From the NCBI RefSeq assembly GCF_038397725.1, contig NZ_CP151634.1:3658001-3722000 (forward strand): a stretch of DNA of 64,000 nucleotides. The letters are read 5' to 3'. The notes beneath the pieces were generated by a model that saw nothing but the letters and a program-made list of their open reading frames with translations, was not told where the DNA came from and did no database searches. Below are positions 29,485 through 37,583 of the stretch, piece by piece. The DNA is from Microbacterium sp. LWO13-1.2 (GTDB lineage: Bacteria; Actinomycetota; Actinomycetes; Actinomycetales; Microbacteriaceae). Position numbers and translations under genes: made by a program. How positions within the stretch are numbered: position 1 is the stretch's first letter; each line of letters opens with the position of its first letter.

Positions 29485-30966
29485 ATGGCTGCCGTCGATA
29501 CCGGCTCGATCACGACGACTCCCCCGGCGAAGGGGGAGCTGATTCCGCGCAAGGACATGCGCGTCATCTGGGTGCTGCTGACCGCCGCCTTCGTGGCGAT
29601 CCTCAACGAGACCACGATGGGGATGGCCATCCCCCATCTCATCGACGACCTCGGCATCTCGCCCCTGGCCGCGCAATGGGTGACGAGCGCATTCATGCTC
29701 ACCATGGCCGTCATCATCCCCACCACCGGATTCCTGCTGCGGCGCTTCACGACGCGGCAGGTGTTCCTCGCTGCACTCGCCCTCTTCTCGCTCGGCACGT
29801 TGCTCGCCGCACTCGCATTCGGCTTCGAGATGCTGCTGGCCGCCCGTGTGGTGCAGGCGAGCGGCACCGCGCTGATGATGCCGCTGCTGATGACCACGAT
29901 GATGAACCTCGTCCCGCAGGCTGCTCGCGGGCGCATGATGGGTCGCGTGAGCACGGTCATCTCTCTCGCACCGGCACTCGGCCCCACGATGTCCGGCTTC
30001 CTGCTGGATCACTTCGGCTGGCGTTCGATCTTCGTCGTCGTGCTGCCGATCGCCCTCGTAGCGATGTTCGTCGGGTGGCGCTGGCTGACCGACGTCGGCG
30101 AGACCACGCAGGCACCGCTCGACATTCCCTCGATCATCCTGTCCGCGTTCGGCTTCGGCGGAATCGTCTACGGACTCAGCCAGATCGGCGCGCTCGCCGG
30201 TGGCGGAGCGGCATCGGCCGCCCCCTTGATCATCGCGCTGACGGTCGGCGTGGTCGGCCTCGGGCTGTTCCTCTGGCGCCAGATCATCCTGCAGCGGGTC
30301 GACGACGCTCTGCTCGATCTGCGGGTGTTCTCGTCTCGGGCGTTCTCCCTGGCGATGGCGCAGATGTTCCTGCTCTCGCTGGCGTTCTTCGGCACGATCA
30401 CGGTCGTACCGCTGTTCCTGCAAGACGCTCTCGGCCTCCCCGCCGTCGATGCGGGACTCGCCGTACTTCCGGGTGCGCTCGCGATGGGACTGCTCGGCCC
30501 GACGATCGGCCGCATCTACGACGCGCGCGGCACGCGCATCCTGCTCATCCCCGGCTCGATCCTCGCCGCCGGCACCCTGTGGTTCTACACGACGCTCACC
30601 GTCGACACGTCCGTCTGGGTGGTGGTCGTCGCACAGACCCTGCTGTCCGTCGGACTCGCACTGTCGTTCACACCGCTGTTCACGGCGTCGCTCGCATCGC
30701 TCACGCCGAAGTTCTACTCCTACGGCAGCGCCGTCATCGGCACCGTTCAGCAGGTCGCGGGAGCAGCCGGCATCGCCGTGATGGTGGCGCTGTTCACGCT
30801 GGTCGTGAACGCGAACGGTGGCACGGAGGTGCCGGAGGCCGTCGCTGCGGGTTCGCAGATCGCGTTCCTGGTCGGTGCGGTGATCGCGACCGCCACCGTG
30901 GTCGGGGCGTTCTTCATCCGCAAGCCGGCCGAGCACGACGAAGAGCCGTCGCACACAGGCCACTGA
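29485..30966 (+). CDS. MFS multidrug exporter, DHA2 type
   Basis: This 493-aa protein has 14 predicted membrane helices in the EmrB/QacA (DHA2) pattern. It has the motif A/B-like region LAAQWVTSAFMLTMAVIIPTTGFLLRRF and the motif C segment SLAPALGPTMSG. It likely exports drugs by proton antiport. AGGAGG lies 4 nt before the ATG at 29485, which is why I reject the earlier in-frame start at 29434. It shares a promoter region with the divergent ABC exporter gene. Confidence 0.92.
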   Translation: MAAVDTGSITTTPPAKGELIPRKDMRVIWVLLTAAFVAILNETTMGMAIPHLIDDLGISPLAAQWVTSAFMLTMAVIIPTTGFLLRRFTTRQVFLAALALFSLGTLLAALAFGFEMLLAARVVQASGTALMMPLLMTTMMNLVPQAARGRMMGRVSTVISLAPALGPTMSGFLLDHFGWRSIFVVVLPIALVAMFVGWRWLTDVGETTQAPLDIPSIILSAFGFGGIVYGLSQIGALAGGGAASAAPLIIALTVGVVGLGLFLWRQIILQRVDDALLDLRVFSSRAFSLAMAQMFLLSLAFFGTITVVPLFLQDALGLPAVDAGLAVLPGALAMGLLGPTIGRIYDARGTRILLIPGSILAAGTLWFYTTLTVDTSVWVVVVAQTLLSVGLALSFTPLFTASLASLTPKFYSYGSAVIGTVQQVAGAAGIAVMVALFTLVVNANGGTEVPEAVAAGSQIAFLVGAVIATATVVGAFFIRKPAEHDEEPSHTGH

Positions 30967-30988
30967 TCGACGCCGACGGCGTCTGCCG

Positions 30989-31147
30989 CTACTCCGCTTT
31001 CTGCGCAGCGATGTGTCCCGCGGGGATGTGGCAGACGCCGTCTGCGCAGTAGCCGGCAGTGCCGTCGCCCGGGAGAAGGTTCAGCCCATCGGGCAGCGGC
31101 AGAAGCGGCGTCTGCGGCTCTGCCGAGTTCTCCTTCGAATTCATCAT
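30989..31147 (-). CDS. Small protein with a CX4C motif (hypothetical)
   Basis: This 52-codon frame starts with two adjacent ATGs and ends just past the convergent MFS gene. The peptide has an acidic, proline-rich N-terminal half and a C-terminal half with GYCADGVCHIPAG, i.e. two cysteines four residues apart, then AGHIAAQKAE. A GAGGG sits at the second ATG. Coding status is inferred from the clean frame, the absence of anything else in the gap and the organised cysteine pair. I recognise no family. It could bind metal or be a redox-active or modified peptide. Confidence 0.55.
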   Translation of the reverse strand: MMNSKENSAEPQTPLLPLPDGLNLLPGDGTAGYCADGVCHIPAGHIAAQKAE

Positions 31148-31299
31148 CCCTCGATGCTACGCCTGCGTCACGGAGGTAGGGCCGTTCGACCGCGCTGAGG
31201 GCCTTCCCTCGCTGGCCTGCGCGGCGTAGTCTTCCCGGGTGGCGCCTGGGGTTGCGTTCGGTTCACGCAGCCCCGCGCACCGGACGCGAAGGAGCACCC

Positions 31300-31875
31300 A
31301 TGATCATCACTCCCCCGCCTGCGGCGACGGCTCAAGGGCATGTTGCCGACATGTACGCGAGCGACATGTCCGCCGACGGGTTCGTGTTCGGCCATACCCA
31401 GGCGATGGCGATGAATCCCGAAGCGCATGCCGCCTTCGAGAACCTCATCCGCGCGGTCGTGCCGTCCATCGGACTGCGCGTGTACGAGGCCGCCACACTC
31501 GGCGCCGCGCGGGAGATCGGCTCCACCCATTGCCTGCTCGCGCACGGCCGCAAGTCGCTGCGCGCCGACGTTGTGGATGAGGCCGGGCTGGCGGCGTTCG
31601 CCGACAACGACGACAGCGCCTTCACGGCACCAGAGCAGGCCGTCATCCGATACGCCGCGAAACTGTCCTCGGACGCGAACTCGATGACGGATGCCGACAC
31701 CCAGGCGCTCCGCGACGCCGGGTACTCGGACCGGCAGATCGTCGACATCACGTTGGCGGCCGCCGTCCGGAATTACTTCAGTCGTGCGCTTCTCGCACTC
31801 GCCGTGCCCGTCGACGATGTGCCGGGCCTGGATCCTGCGATCGCCCGCGCACTGGCCGGCGGTACTCCAGCCTGA
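31300..31875 (+). CDS. AhpD/carboxymuconolactone decarboxylase-like protein
   Basis: This 191-aa all-helical protein of the AhpD-like fold is related to peroxidase-associated CMD proteins. The family site normally reads CxxCH; here it is STHCLLAHGRK, so one cysteine and the histidine are present but the second cysteine is Ala. It therefore cannot form the usual vicinal disulfide and may use a different mechanism or be non-catalytic. AGGAG precedes the ATG at 31300; an earlier in-frame ATG at 31252 has no site. A small cysteine-pair protein is divergent upstream. Confidence 0.82.
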   Translation: MIITPPPAATAQGHVADMYASDMSADGFVFGHTQAMAMNPEAHAAFENLIRAVVPSIGLRVYEAATLGAAREIGSTHCLLAHGRKSLRADVVDEAGLAAFADNDDSAFTAPEQAVIRYAAKLSSDANSMTDADTQALRDAGYSDRQIVDITLAAAVRNYFSRALLALAVPVDDVPGLDPAIARALAGGTPA

Positions 31876-31886
31876 CGAGCGAGTCG

Positions 31887-32090
31887 TCAGTCCACCGCCT
31901 CCATCTGCGTGCGCGCATAGTCGAGGTCCTGATCGGAGAGTACTTCCTCAGCGCCGACCACCGCACCGGTGATCGTCCTGATCTCCTCTCGCACCGTCTC
32001 GTCGAGGCGGAGCGAACCGCTGGCGATCATCTCATGCCGCGCCTCGATGGAAAGCCGCGGCCACCACTCATGAATCGGGGGAAGAGTCAT
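31887..32090 (-). CDS. Small hypothetical protein, 67 aa
   Basis: A short soluble protein beginning MTLPPIHEWWPRLSIEARHE, with an acidic helical C-terminal half. AAAGGA lies 6 nt upstream of the ATG and the frame fills the gap between its neighbours. It is convergent with the AhpD-like gene and divergent from the DUF6328-like gene. No family or function is recognised. Confidence 0.65.
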   Translation of the reverse strand: MTLPPIHEWWPRLSIEARHEMIASGSLRLDETVREEIRTITGAVVGAEEVLSDQDLDYARTQMEAVD

Positions 32091-32159
32091 TCTGATTCCT
32101 TTCTACGCGGGGCGGCAAGCCCCTGGACATCGATGGCGGACGCGCACGACACTGAGGTC

Positions 32160-32687
32160 ATGACCTCCGACCGCACAGCGCCGCAGGATCCCCGGCGAGA
32201 TGATCGCCCCGACGGACGAGACGAGACACCGAACGAGCGGGCGGACCGCAACTGGGACGACCTGCTCCAGGAGCTGCGCGTCATGCAGACCGGTACGCAG
32301 ATTCTCACCGGATTCCTGCTCGCCGTGGCGTTCCAGCCGAGATTCACCGATATGGACGAGTTGCAGAGGGATCTGTACGTCGTCCTTGTGGCGCTGGCTG
32401 CCGTCGCGACAATCCTCGCCCTTGCACCTGTCGGCATGCATCGCGCATTGTTCGGCCGGCAGCGCAAGCCCGAGCTGGTGCGCGTCGCCGCGCGCATCGT
32501 GAAGATCGATCTCGTCGTGATCGGAGCGCTGACCATCGGGGTCACCACGCTCATCATCGACTTCGCCGTCAACCGCACGGCCGGCGTCATCGCCCTGGTC
32601 GCGGCGATCGTCGGCGTACTCGGGCTCTGGGTGGCACTGCCCCGGCTCGTCCGCCGGACGCTGGGTGCGCACGATCTCAAGCCCTGA
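32160..32687 (+). CDS. DUF6328-like small membrane protein
   Basis: This 175-aa protein has a charged N-terminus (about 1-35), the segment WDDLLQELRVMQTGTQILTGFLLAVAFQPRF and four hydrophobic helices. The pattern matches the DUF6328 family of actinobacterial membrane proteins of unknown function. The start is uncertain: the ATG at 32160 has GAGG very close to it, and an in-frame ATG at 32133 is an alternative. Confidence 0.75.
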   Translation: MTSDRTAPQDPRRDDRPDGRDETPNERADRNWDDLLQELRVMQTGTQILTGFLLAVAFQPRFTDMDELQRDLYVVLVALAAVATILALAPVGMHRALFGRQRKPELVRVAARIVKIDLVVIGALTIGVTTLIIDFAVNRTAGVIALVAAIVGVLGLWVALPRLVRRTLGAHDLKP

Positions 32688-32715
32688 TATCGCATGCCTG
32701 TCACCCGCCCCGACC

Positions 32716-33282
32716 TCAGCGCTTCGCCGGCGTCCGGTTCTCCGCGCTCACCATCCATGCGAACTGCTCCAGGCGTTCGATGACGGCGTGCAGGATATCC
32801 GCGGAGGTCGGGTCCTCCTCGTCCACCGCATCATGCACCGCGCGCATCGTCGCCACAGTGGTCTCGAGGCGCGCGGTGATGAGGTCGACGGTGTCCGCTG
32901 TGGACACCTCGCCCGCCGGAAACTCCGGGAGCGTCGTGGTCGATGCGATCGTGTCGCTGCGCCCGTCTGGAACCGCGTGGAGCGCGCGCATCCGTTCTGC
33001 GACGGTGTCACTGAACGCGCGAGCATCCGCGATGATCTCGTCGAGCTGCCGATGCATGTCGCGGAAATTGCGACCCACCACATTCCAGTGCGCCTGCTTA
33101 CCCTGCAGCGCGAGTTCCAGCAGATCGACGAGAACGATCTGAAGGTTCGCAGCGAGTTCCGCTGACGCGGTGAACCTCTTCTCCGCGTTCTGGCGCCGTG
33201 TGGTCTTCGATCCTTTCGACGAAGCGCTCTCCGCCGAGGTGGTGCTCTTCGTGGTCTTCGTGGTCTTCGTGCTTTCAGCCAT
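32716..33282 (-). CDS. dps: Dps-family DNA-protecting ferritin
   Basis: This 188-aa mini-ferritin protects DNA by oxidising and storing iron. Ferroxidase ligands are in GKQAHWNVVGRNFRDMHRQLDEI. The N-terminal tail of about 35 residues is rich in Lys, Thr and Ser, like DNA-binding tails of other Dps proteins. AGGAGG precedes the ATG. A cysteine-less IscA-like gene is divergent, which may reflect a local iron or oxidative-stress theme. Confidence 0.93.
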   Translation of the reverse strand: MAESTKTTKTTKSTTSAESASSKGSKTTRRQNAEKRFTASAELAANLQIVLVDLLELALQGKQAHWNVVGRNFRDMHRQLDEIIADARAFSDTVAERMRALHAVPDGRSDTIASTTTLPEFPAGEVSTADTVDLITARLETTVATMRAVHDAVDEEDPTSADILHAVIERLEQFAWMVSAENRTPAKR

Positions 33283-33502
33283 GGTGGTTTCCTCCTGCCC
33301 CGGAAGCTATCCGGTGCGAGAGCCCGAACCGAGGGGCTTGACAGAATCTGCGTCGTCCCCGAAGGTGCCGACGACGTGTGCCGGCGCCACATGTGAGGTC
33401 CCTCCGAATCCGGCGTTTCAGGTTGTATCCGTCCAGGAGGTGGGGAATCGTGGCCCGGACATGTCGCGACCGCGTCGTGTCCGCAATCGTAAGGAGAGAC
33501 CA
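33283..33502. other. Divergent promoter region, dps and IscA-like gene
   Basis: About 220 bp without a credible ORF separates dps from the IscA-like gene. I see no clear operator palindrome in it. Confidence 0.4.
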
Positions 33503-33802
33503 GTGCTCACCCTCACCGACAACGCCACCGCCATCGTCACCACCCTCGTCAGCCGTCAGAGCGACACCGCTGAAGCAGGGCTCCGCATCCATTCGACTGC
33601 GACCGGAGCACCGGATGGCGGTGCCCGCCTCGCCGTGGTCGTCACGCCTCACCCGGAACCCGACGATCAGGTCGTCGAGATCTCCGGCACCCGCCTCTTC
33701 CTCGAAGACGCCGCGGCTGCTGCCCTGGATGACAAGGTGCTCGATGCCGGCGTCGACGATGCCGGCGCCATCTCGTTCGCTGTGCTCTCGCAGACGGTCT
33801 GA
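33503..33802 (+). CDS. IscA/HesB-like protein lacking cysteines
   Basis: This 99-aa protein has the fold pattern of the Fe-S biosynthesis family: an N-terminal helix (LTLTDNATAIVTTLVSRQ), AGLRIHSTATG, and DDQVVEISGTRLFLEDAAAAAL. It contains no cysteine, so it cannot hold a cluster in the way IscA does. Similar actinobacterial proteins are annotated only by homology. The GTG start has AAGGAGAG just upstream, and the frame before it lacks a better site. Its function is unknown. Confidence 0.8.
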   Translation: MLTLTDNATAIVTTLVSRQSDTAEAGLRIHSTATGAPDGGARLAVVVTPHPEPDDQVVEISGTRLFLEDAAAAALDDKVLDAGVDDAGAISFAVLSQTV

Positions 33803-33811
33803 CCGAAGAAA

Positions 33812-33847
33812 AGGGATGCCGCGACCCGATCGGGTCGCGGCATCCCT
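33812..33847. terminator. Bidirectional terminator, 16-bp stem
   Basis: A perfect palindrome: AGGGATGCCGCGACCC (33812-33827), GATC, then its complement (33832-33847). Read on the minus strand it is followed by TTTTCTT, so it is a good intrinsic terminator for the membrane-protein gene at 33874. It also closes the plus-strand IscA-like gene. Confidence 0.88.
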
Positions 33848-33873
33848 GCGTCTGCGTGCTGCGCGATCAGTGT

Positions 33874-34515
33874 TCAGCCCAAGCCGGTCACCAGGTTGAT
33901 GATCGTGGCGAGGATGACCGTGCCGAAGAGGTAAGCGAGTGCGGTCTGCGCGATCACGACGCGACGAACGACGTTGGTCGTGACATTGGTATCGGCGACC
34001 TGATAGGTCATGCCGAGCCCGAGCGAGAAGTAGAGGAAGTCCGTGTACTGCGGCGGCTCGTCCTGGTTGAAGTCGATGCCGCCCTGCGGGTCGCTGTAGT
34101 ACATCCGCGCGTAGCGCAGCACGTAATCGACCTGGATCAGCAACCAGGAGCTCGCGACACTCACGACCGCGATGCCGGCCAGGACGTACTCCTCGATGCC
34201 TGGAGCGTGCTGGGCCTGGATGATCACGCTGAGGACGGCCGCGAGGCTCACCAGGCTGCCGATGATCGAGATCAGCCAAGCCGCCTTGCGGCCGGGCGCC
34301 TCGACCGTCGCGTGCTCGTGCGTCTCGGTCGGGCCCATGGGCCAGACCAGGAAGAGTACCCAGAGAACGCTGACCAGGGCGAAGGCGCCCCATCCGGCAA
34401 GGATCCCCGCTGCTGGCCCCAGCAGGAACGAGGTGCCGATCCCCACTGCTGCCCCGCCGAGGATCGATACGATCATTCGGAGGCGAACTTGTGAGCGGGC
34501 GGAGTGGGTGTTCAT
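33874..34515 (-). CDS. DUF1345 family membrane protein
   Basis: This 213-aa protein has about five hydrophobic helices and the family segment YTDFLYFSLGLGMTYQVADTNV near the C-terminus. DUF1345 members are inner-membrane proteins of unknown role. The ATG at 34513-34515 is preferred because TATCAT lies 6 nt upstream (leaderless); an earlier in-frame start at 34596 adds a cysteine-containing N-terminus with no supporting site. Confidence 0.85.
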   Translation of the reverse strand: MNTHSARSQVRLRMIVSILGGAAVGIGTSFLLGPAAGILAGWGAFALVSVLWVLFLVWPMGPTETHEHATVEAPGRKAAWLISIIGSLVSLAAVLSVIIQAQHAPGIEEYVLAGIAVVSVASSWLLIQVDYVLRYARMYYSDPQGGIDFNQDEPPQYTDFLYFSLGLGMTYQVADTNVTTNVVRRVVIAQTALAYLFGTVILATIINLVTGLG

Positions 34516-34645
34516 GCCCGGATGATATCCGCAATGACGCGGCTTGCAGGTATCCGCGTCAGGGTCAACCCTCGGGCATAGTCCGTCGTCAGGCACTAGG
34601 GTCTGAAGGCCCCGCAGTTCTGCTGCGCCATCCGAGAGGACGAAG

Positions 34646-35917
34646 ATGACAACAGCCGAAGAGACTCCGACGGCTGCGTTGCTCGACGGGCGTTACCAGC
34701 TGGGTGAGCTCATCGGACAGGGCGGTGCCGCACGGGTGTACCGAGCTGAAGACCTGCTGCTCGGACGCACCGTCGCCGTGAAAATGATCCACGCCGATGC
34801 GGACACGCTGGTTGCTCCGGCACGTGTCCAGAACGAGATCGCGCTTCTCGCCTCGCTCACGCACCCCTCTTTGGTCGCGCTCTTCGACGCGAAAGTCATT
34901 CCGGGGCAGTCGAGCTACCTCGTGATGGAGTTCGTCGACGGTCCCACGCTCGCCCGCCGTCTGCACGACGGCCCCTTGGCCCCTGCTGAGGTCGCCAGCC
35001 TCGCGCGAGACCTGGCATCGGCGCTGCATCTGGTGCACACCGCAGGGATCGTGCACCGAGACATCAAGCCGGCAAACGTTCTGCTCGCCCCGGGGGTGCT
35101 GCCCGGCGCGACATTCCAGCCGAAACTCGCAGATTTCGGCATCGCACTCCTGATGGATGGCACCCGTGTGACATCACCGGGAACCGTCGTCGGCACCGCG
35201 GCCTACCTCTCTCCGGAGCAAGTACGCGGCGAAGCGGCGTCGCCTCCTGGAGACATCTACGGACTGGGGTTGGTACTCCTTGAAGCGCTCACCGGTGAGC
35301 GGGCGTTCCCGAAGGCGATGGGCGTCGGTGCGGTGATGGCACGTCTTGTCGAACCACCCCGGATTCCCGAATGGATAGGTCCGCACTGGACCGACCTGCT
35401 CACGAGGATGACAGCGCCAGACCCCGCTGCGCGCCCGTCCGCACGCGAAGTGGCCGAGAGCACCGCCGGACTGCCCGAACCGGTCCGGCCTGGGTCCGCC
35501 GCGGCGGTCTCGTCCGACGGTGAGGAGACTGTTGCGTTTTCGCTCGAACGCACCCGCCTGCTTCCCGCCGGTGGGTCTGGGACCGAACACTCCTCGCCTG
35601 ACCACCGCGCGAAGAGCCCTCGCCATCGGTCTGCGCCGATGATCGTGATCGGTTCGGCGGTCGTCGCGGCGCTGTGCATCCTGGTCGGGGTGTGGACGGG
35701 AGCAATCGGAGCGGGGTCGATGACCGCACCGTCACGACTCACCGGCAGCATCCTTGAACGCCCGGCTCCGGCCTCCGATCCTGGCGGCGACGCGCCGACA
35801 GGCCACACTGACGACGATCAGGACAAGCAGGCTGAGAAAGCCGCAGAGGAGGCCGAACGGGCGAAGGAGAAGGCCGAGCGCGAGGCCGAGAAGGACAACA
35901 AGAAGGACGACGGATGA
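34646..35917 (+). CDS. Membrane-anchored Ser/Thr protein kinase
   Basis: This 423-aa Hanks-type kinase has a catalytic domain at residues 14-275: glycine loop IGQGGAARVY, Lys46 in VAVKMI, Asp139 in HRDIKPAN, DFG at 163 and SPE in place of APE. A linker follows, then one transmembrane helix (about 332-355) and an outer segment ending in a strongly charged Glu/Lys-rich stretch. There are no PASTA repeats, so it is not a typical PknB. GAGAGGA precedes the ATG. Substrates are unknown; the charged tail may sense the surface or cell wall. Confidence 0.93.
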   Translation: MTTAEETPTAALLDGRYQLGELIGQGGAARVYRAEDLLLGRTVAVKMIHADADTLVAPARVQNEIALLASLTHPSLVALFDAKVIPGQSSYLVMEFVDGPTLARRLHDGPLAPAEVASLARDLASALHLVHTAGIVHRDIKPANVLLAPGVLPGATFQPKLADFGIALLMDGTRVTSPGTVVGTAAYLSPEQVRGEAASPPGDIYGLGLVLLEALTGERAFPKAMGVGAVMARLVEPPRIPEWIGPHWTDLLTRMTAPDPAARPSAREVAESTAGLPEPVRPGSAAAVSSDGEETVAFSLERTRLLPAGGSGTEHSSPDHRAKSPRHRSAPMIVIGSAVVAALCILVGVWTGAIGAGSMTAPSRLTGSILERPAPASDPGGDAPTGHTDDDQDKQAEKAAEEAERAKEKAEREAEKDNKKDDG

Positions 35918-35930
35918 GATCACCCGCCGA

Positions 35931-37493
35931 TCAGACGTCCATCGCGAGGCCCGCCAACGTGTGCCCGGCGCCGGCATAGATGTTGAGCACCCCGTGCACG
36001 CCCTTGGCCGCCAGGGCTTCGACTTGATCGGGATGCTGCGCGACCGCGACCACGCGGCCGTCGAAGCCTGCTTCATGGAGGCGGTCGAGCGCGAACGTGT
36101 TCGACCCGTGGAAAGCCATCGCCAGCACGACGGTCTTGACGAACCCGCCGGAGACGAGGCGGCTCCAGAACTCCAGGTCCGTCGCGTCTCCCTCGAGCAC
36201 GTGAAGGCCCTCGGCCTCCAGCCGGGTGATCACGGCGTGATCGTTGTCGATGCCCAGCACGCGCAATCCGCCCTCCTCCGCGAGCCGCTCGTAGGCGGCC
36301 CGACCGACGCGGCCCATGCCCAGTACGACGACGTCGGAGCCGCTGGTGTCGATCGGGCGATCGGACGGCCGAAGCTTCGAGATCTGCTGAGCAGGCAACC
36401 ACGTCAGCGCCGTGATGAGGCGCAGACCGTGGGCGTTGGCGACCGACGAGACCACCATGCTGAGCGCGACCGCGATCGCGACGACCGTCAGCCAGCGTTC
36501 CGTCAGCAGCGCCGACGAGACACCGAATGCGGCGACGATGATCGAGAACTCGGAGAAGTTGCTGAGCACGAGACCGGTTCTGATGGCGGTCCGATTACGC
36601 AGTCCGAAGAGGCGACCCAGCCAGACATACCCGATGAAGGTGAGCGGCAGCAGCACGATGCACAGGACGAGTGCGAGTCCGGCATCCGCCCAGGTCGGCG
36701 ACGCCCCCATGCCGATCAGGAGGAAGAAACCGATCAGGAACAGTTCCTTCACGCTGAACAGTGCCTTCGACATCTCGATGGCGCGAGGATGCGTGGCGAA
36801 CAACAGCCCCATCACCAGCGCGCCCAGATCGCCCTTGATCCCGACTGCCTCGAACGCGAAGTAGCCCGGCCCGAGCGCCATCACCACGCCGAAGAGCACC
36901 AGAAGCTCTCCGTGTCCGATGAACGTCAGCAGCCTCCGCATCAGCCATGCCAGGGGGAACACGAGCACCAGCGCGAACGCCCAGGGACCAGGCGGATCAT
37001 CCGCGTTCCCCGTGATGAACACAACCGCCGCGAGATCCTGAATGACCAGGATCGCGATGGCCGTCTGCCCATAGAGAGATCCGTCGTCGGAGCGATCCTC
37101 GAGCACCTTGACGCACAGCACGGTCGATGAGAAAGACAGAGCGAAGCCGACCAGCACCAGAGTCCGCCAGCCGTCCACCGAAGTGAACCCGATCACGCTG
37201 GCGAGGCCCACGGTTCCCGCGCCGACGAGCACGCTGAGCAGCATGTGGATGGCCGTGGTTCCGTACGCCTCAGGGCGGAGCAGGGCACGGATGTCGAACT
37301 TCAGACCGATCGTGAACAGCAGCAGGGTCACGCCGATTTCGGCGATCCGATCGAGTCCGACGAAGGGTGCGACCTGCGCCGCGCCGAGCACGAAACCTGC
37401 GGCGAGGAATCCCACCAGAGCCGGAACGCGCAGCAGATGTGCGATCGTGCCGAACGCGGCGGCAACGATCAGAGTCAGCGCGATGACGTCCAC
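35931..37493 (-). CDS. CPA2 cation:proton antiporter with TrkA-N domain
   Basis: This 520-aa protein resembles KefB/YbaL. The N-terminal part (about 1-375) has 11-13 membrane helices with segments such as LLLFTIGLKFDIRAL and FALSFSSTVLCVKVL. The C-terminal Rossmann domain (about 390-515) has VVLGMGRVGRAAYERL and an acidic Asp in VLGIDNDH, as in NAD(H)-binding TrkA-N domains. It probably exchanges K+ or Na+ for protons under nucleotide control. I start at the GTG at 37491-37493, which has GAGG 4 nt upstream; the frame is open nine codons further. Confidence 0.9.
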   Translation of the reverse strand: MDVIALTLIVAAAFGTIAHLLRVPALVGFLAAGFVLGAAQVAPFVGLDRIAEIGVTLLLFTIGLKFDIRALLRPEAYGTTAIHMLLSVLVGAGTVGLASVIGFTSVDGWRTLVLVGFALSFSSTVLCVKVLEDRSDDGSLYGQTAIAILVIQDLAAVVFITGNADDPPGPWAFALVLVFPLAWLMRRLLTFIGHGELLVLFGVVMALGPGYFAFEAVGIKGDLGALVMGLLFATHPRAIEMSKALFSVKELFLIGFFLLIGMGASPTWADAGLALVLCIVLLPLTFIGYVWLGRLFGLRNRTAIRTGLVLSNFSEFSIIVAAFGVSSALLTERWLTVVAIAVALSMVVSSVANAHGLRLITALTWLPAQQISKLRPSDRPIDTSGSDVVVLGMGRVGRAAYERLAEEGGLRVLGIDNDHAVITRLEAEGLHVLEGDATDLEFWSRLVSGGFVKTVVLAMAFHGSNTFALDRLHEAGFDGRVVAVAQHPDQVEALAAKGVHGVLNIYAGAGHTLAGLAMDV

Positions 37494-37583
37494 GGCACCT
37501 CGTCCCAATCCGTGGTGCAAACTCTACCGATCAGCGAGTGCCCAGCCGCCAGAATCCGCGAATCGGCACGCACGCGGCCGGTC

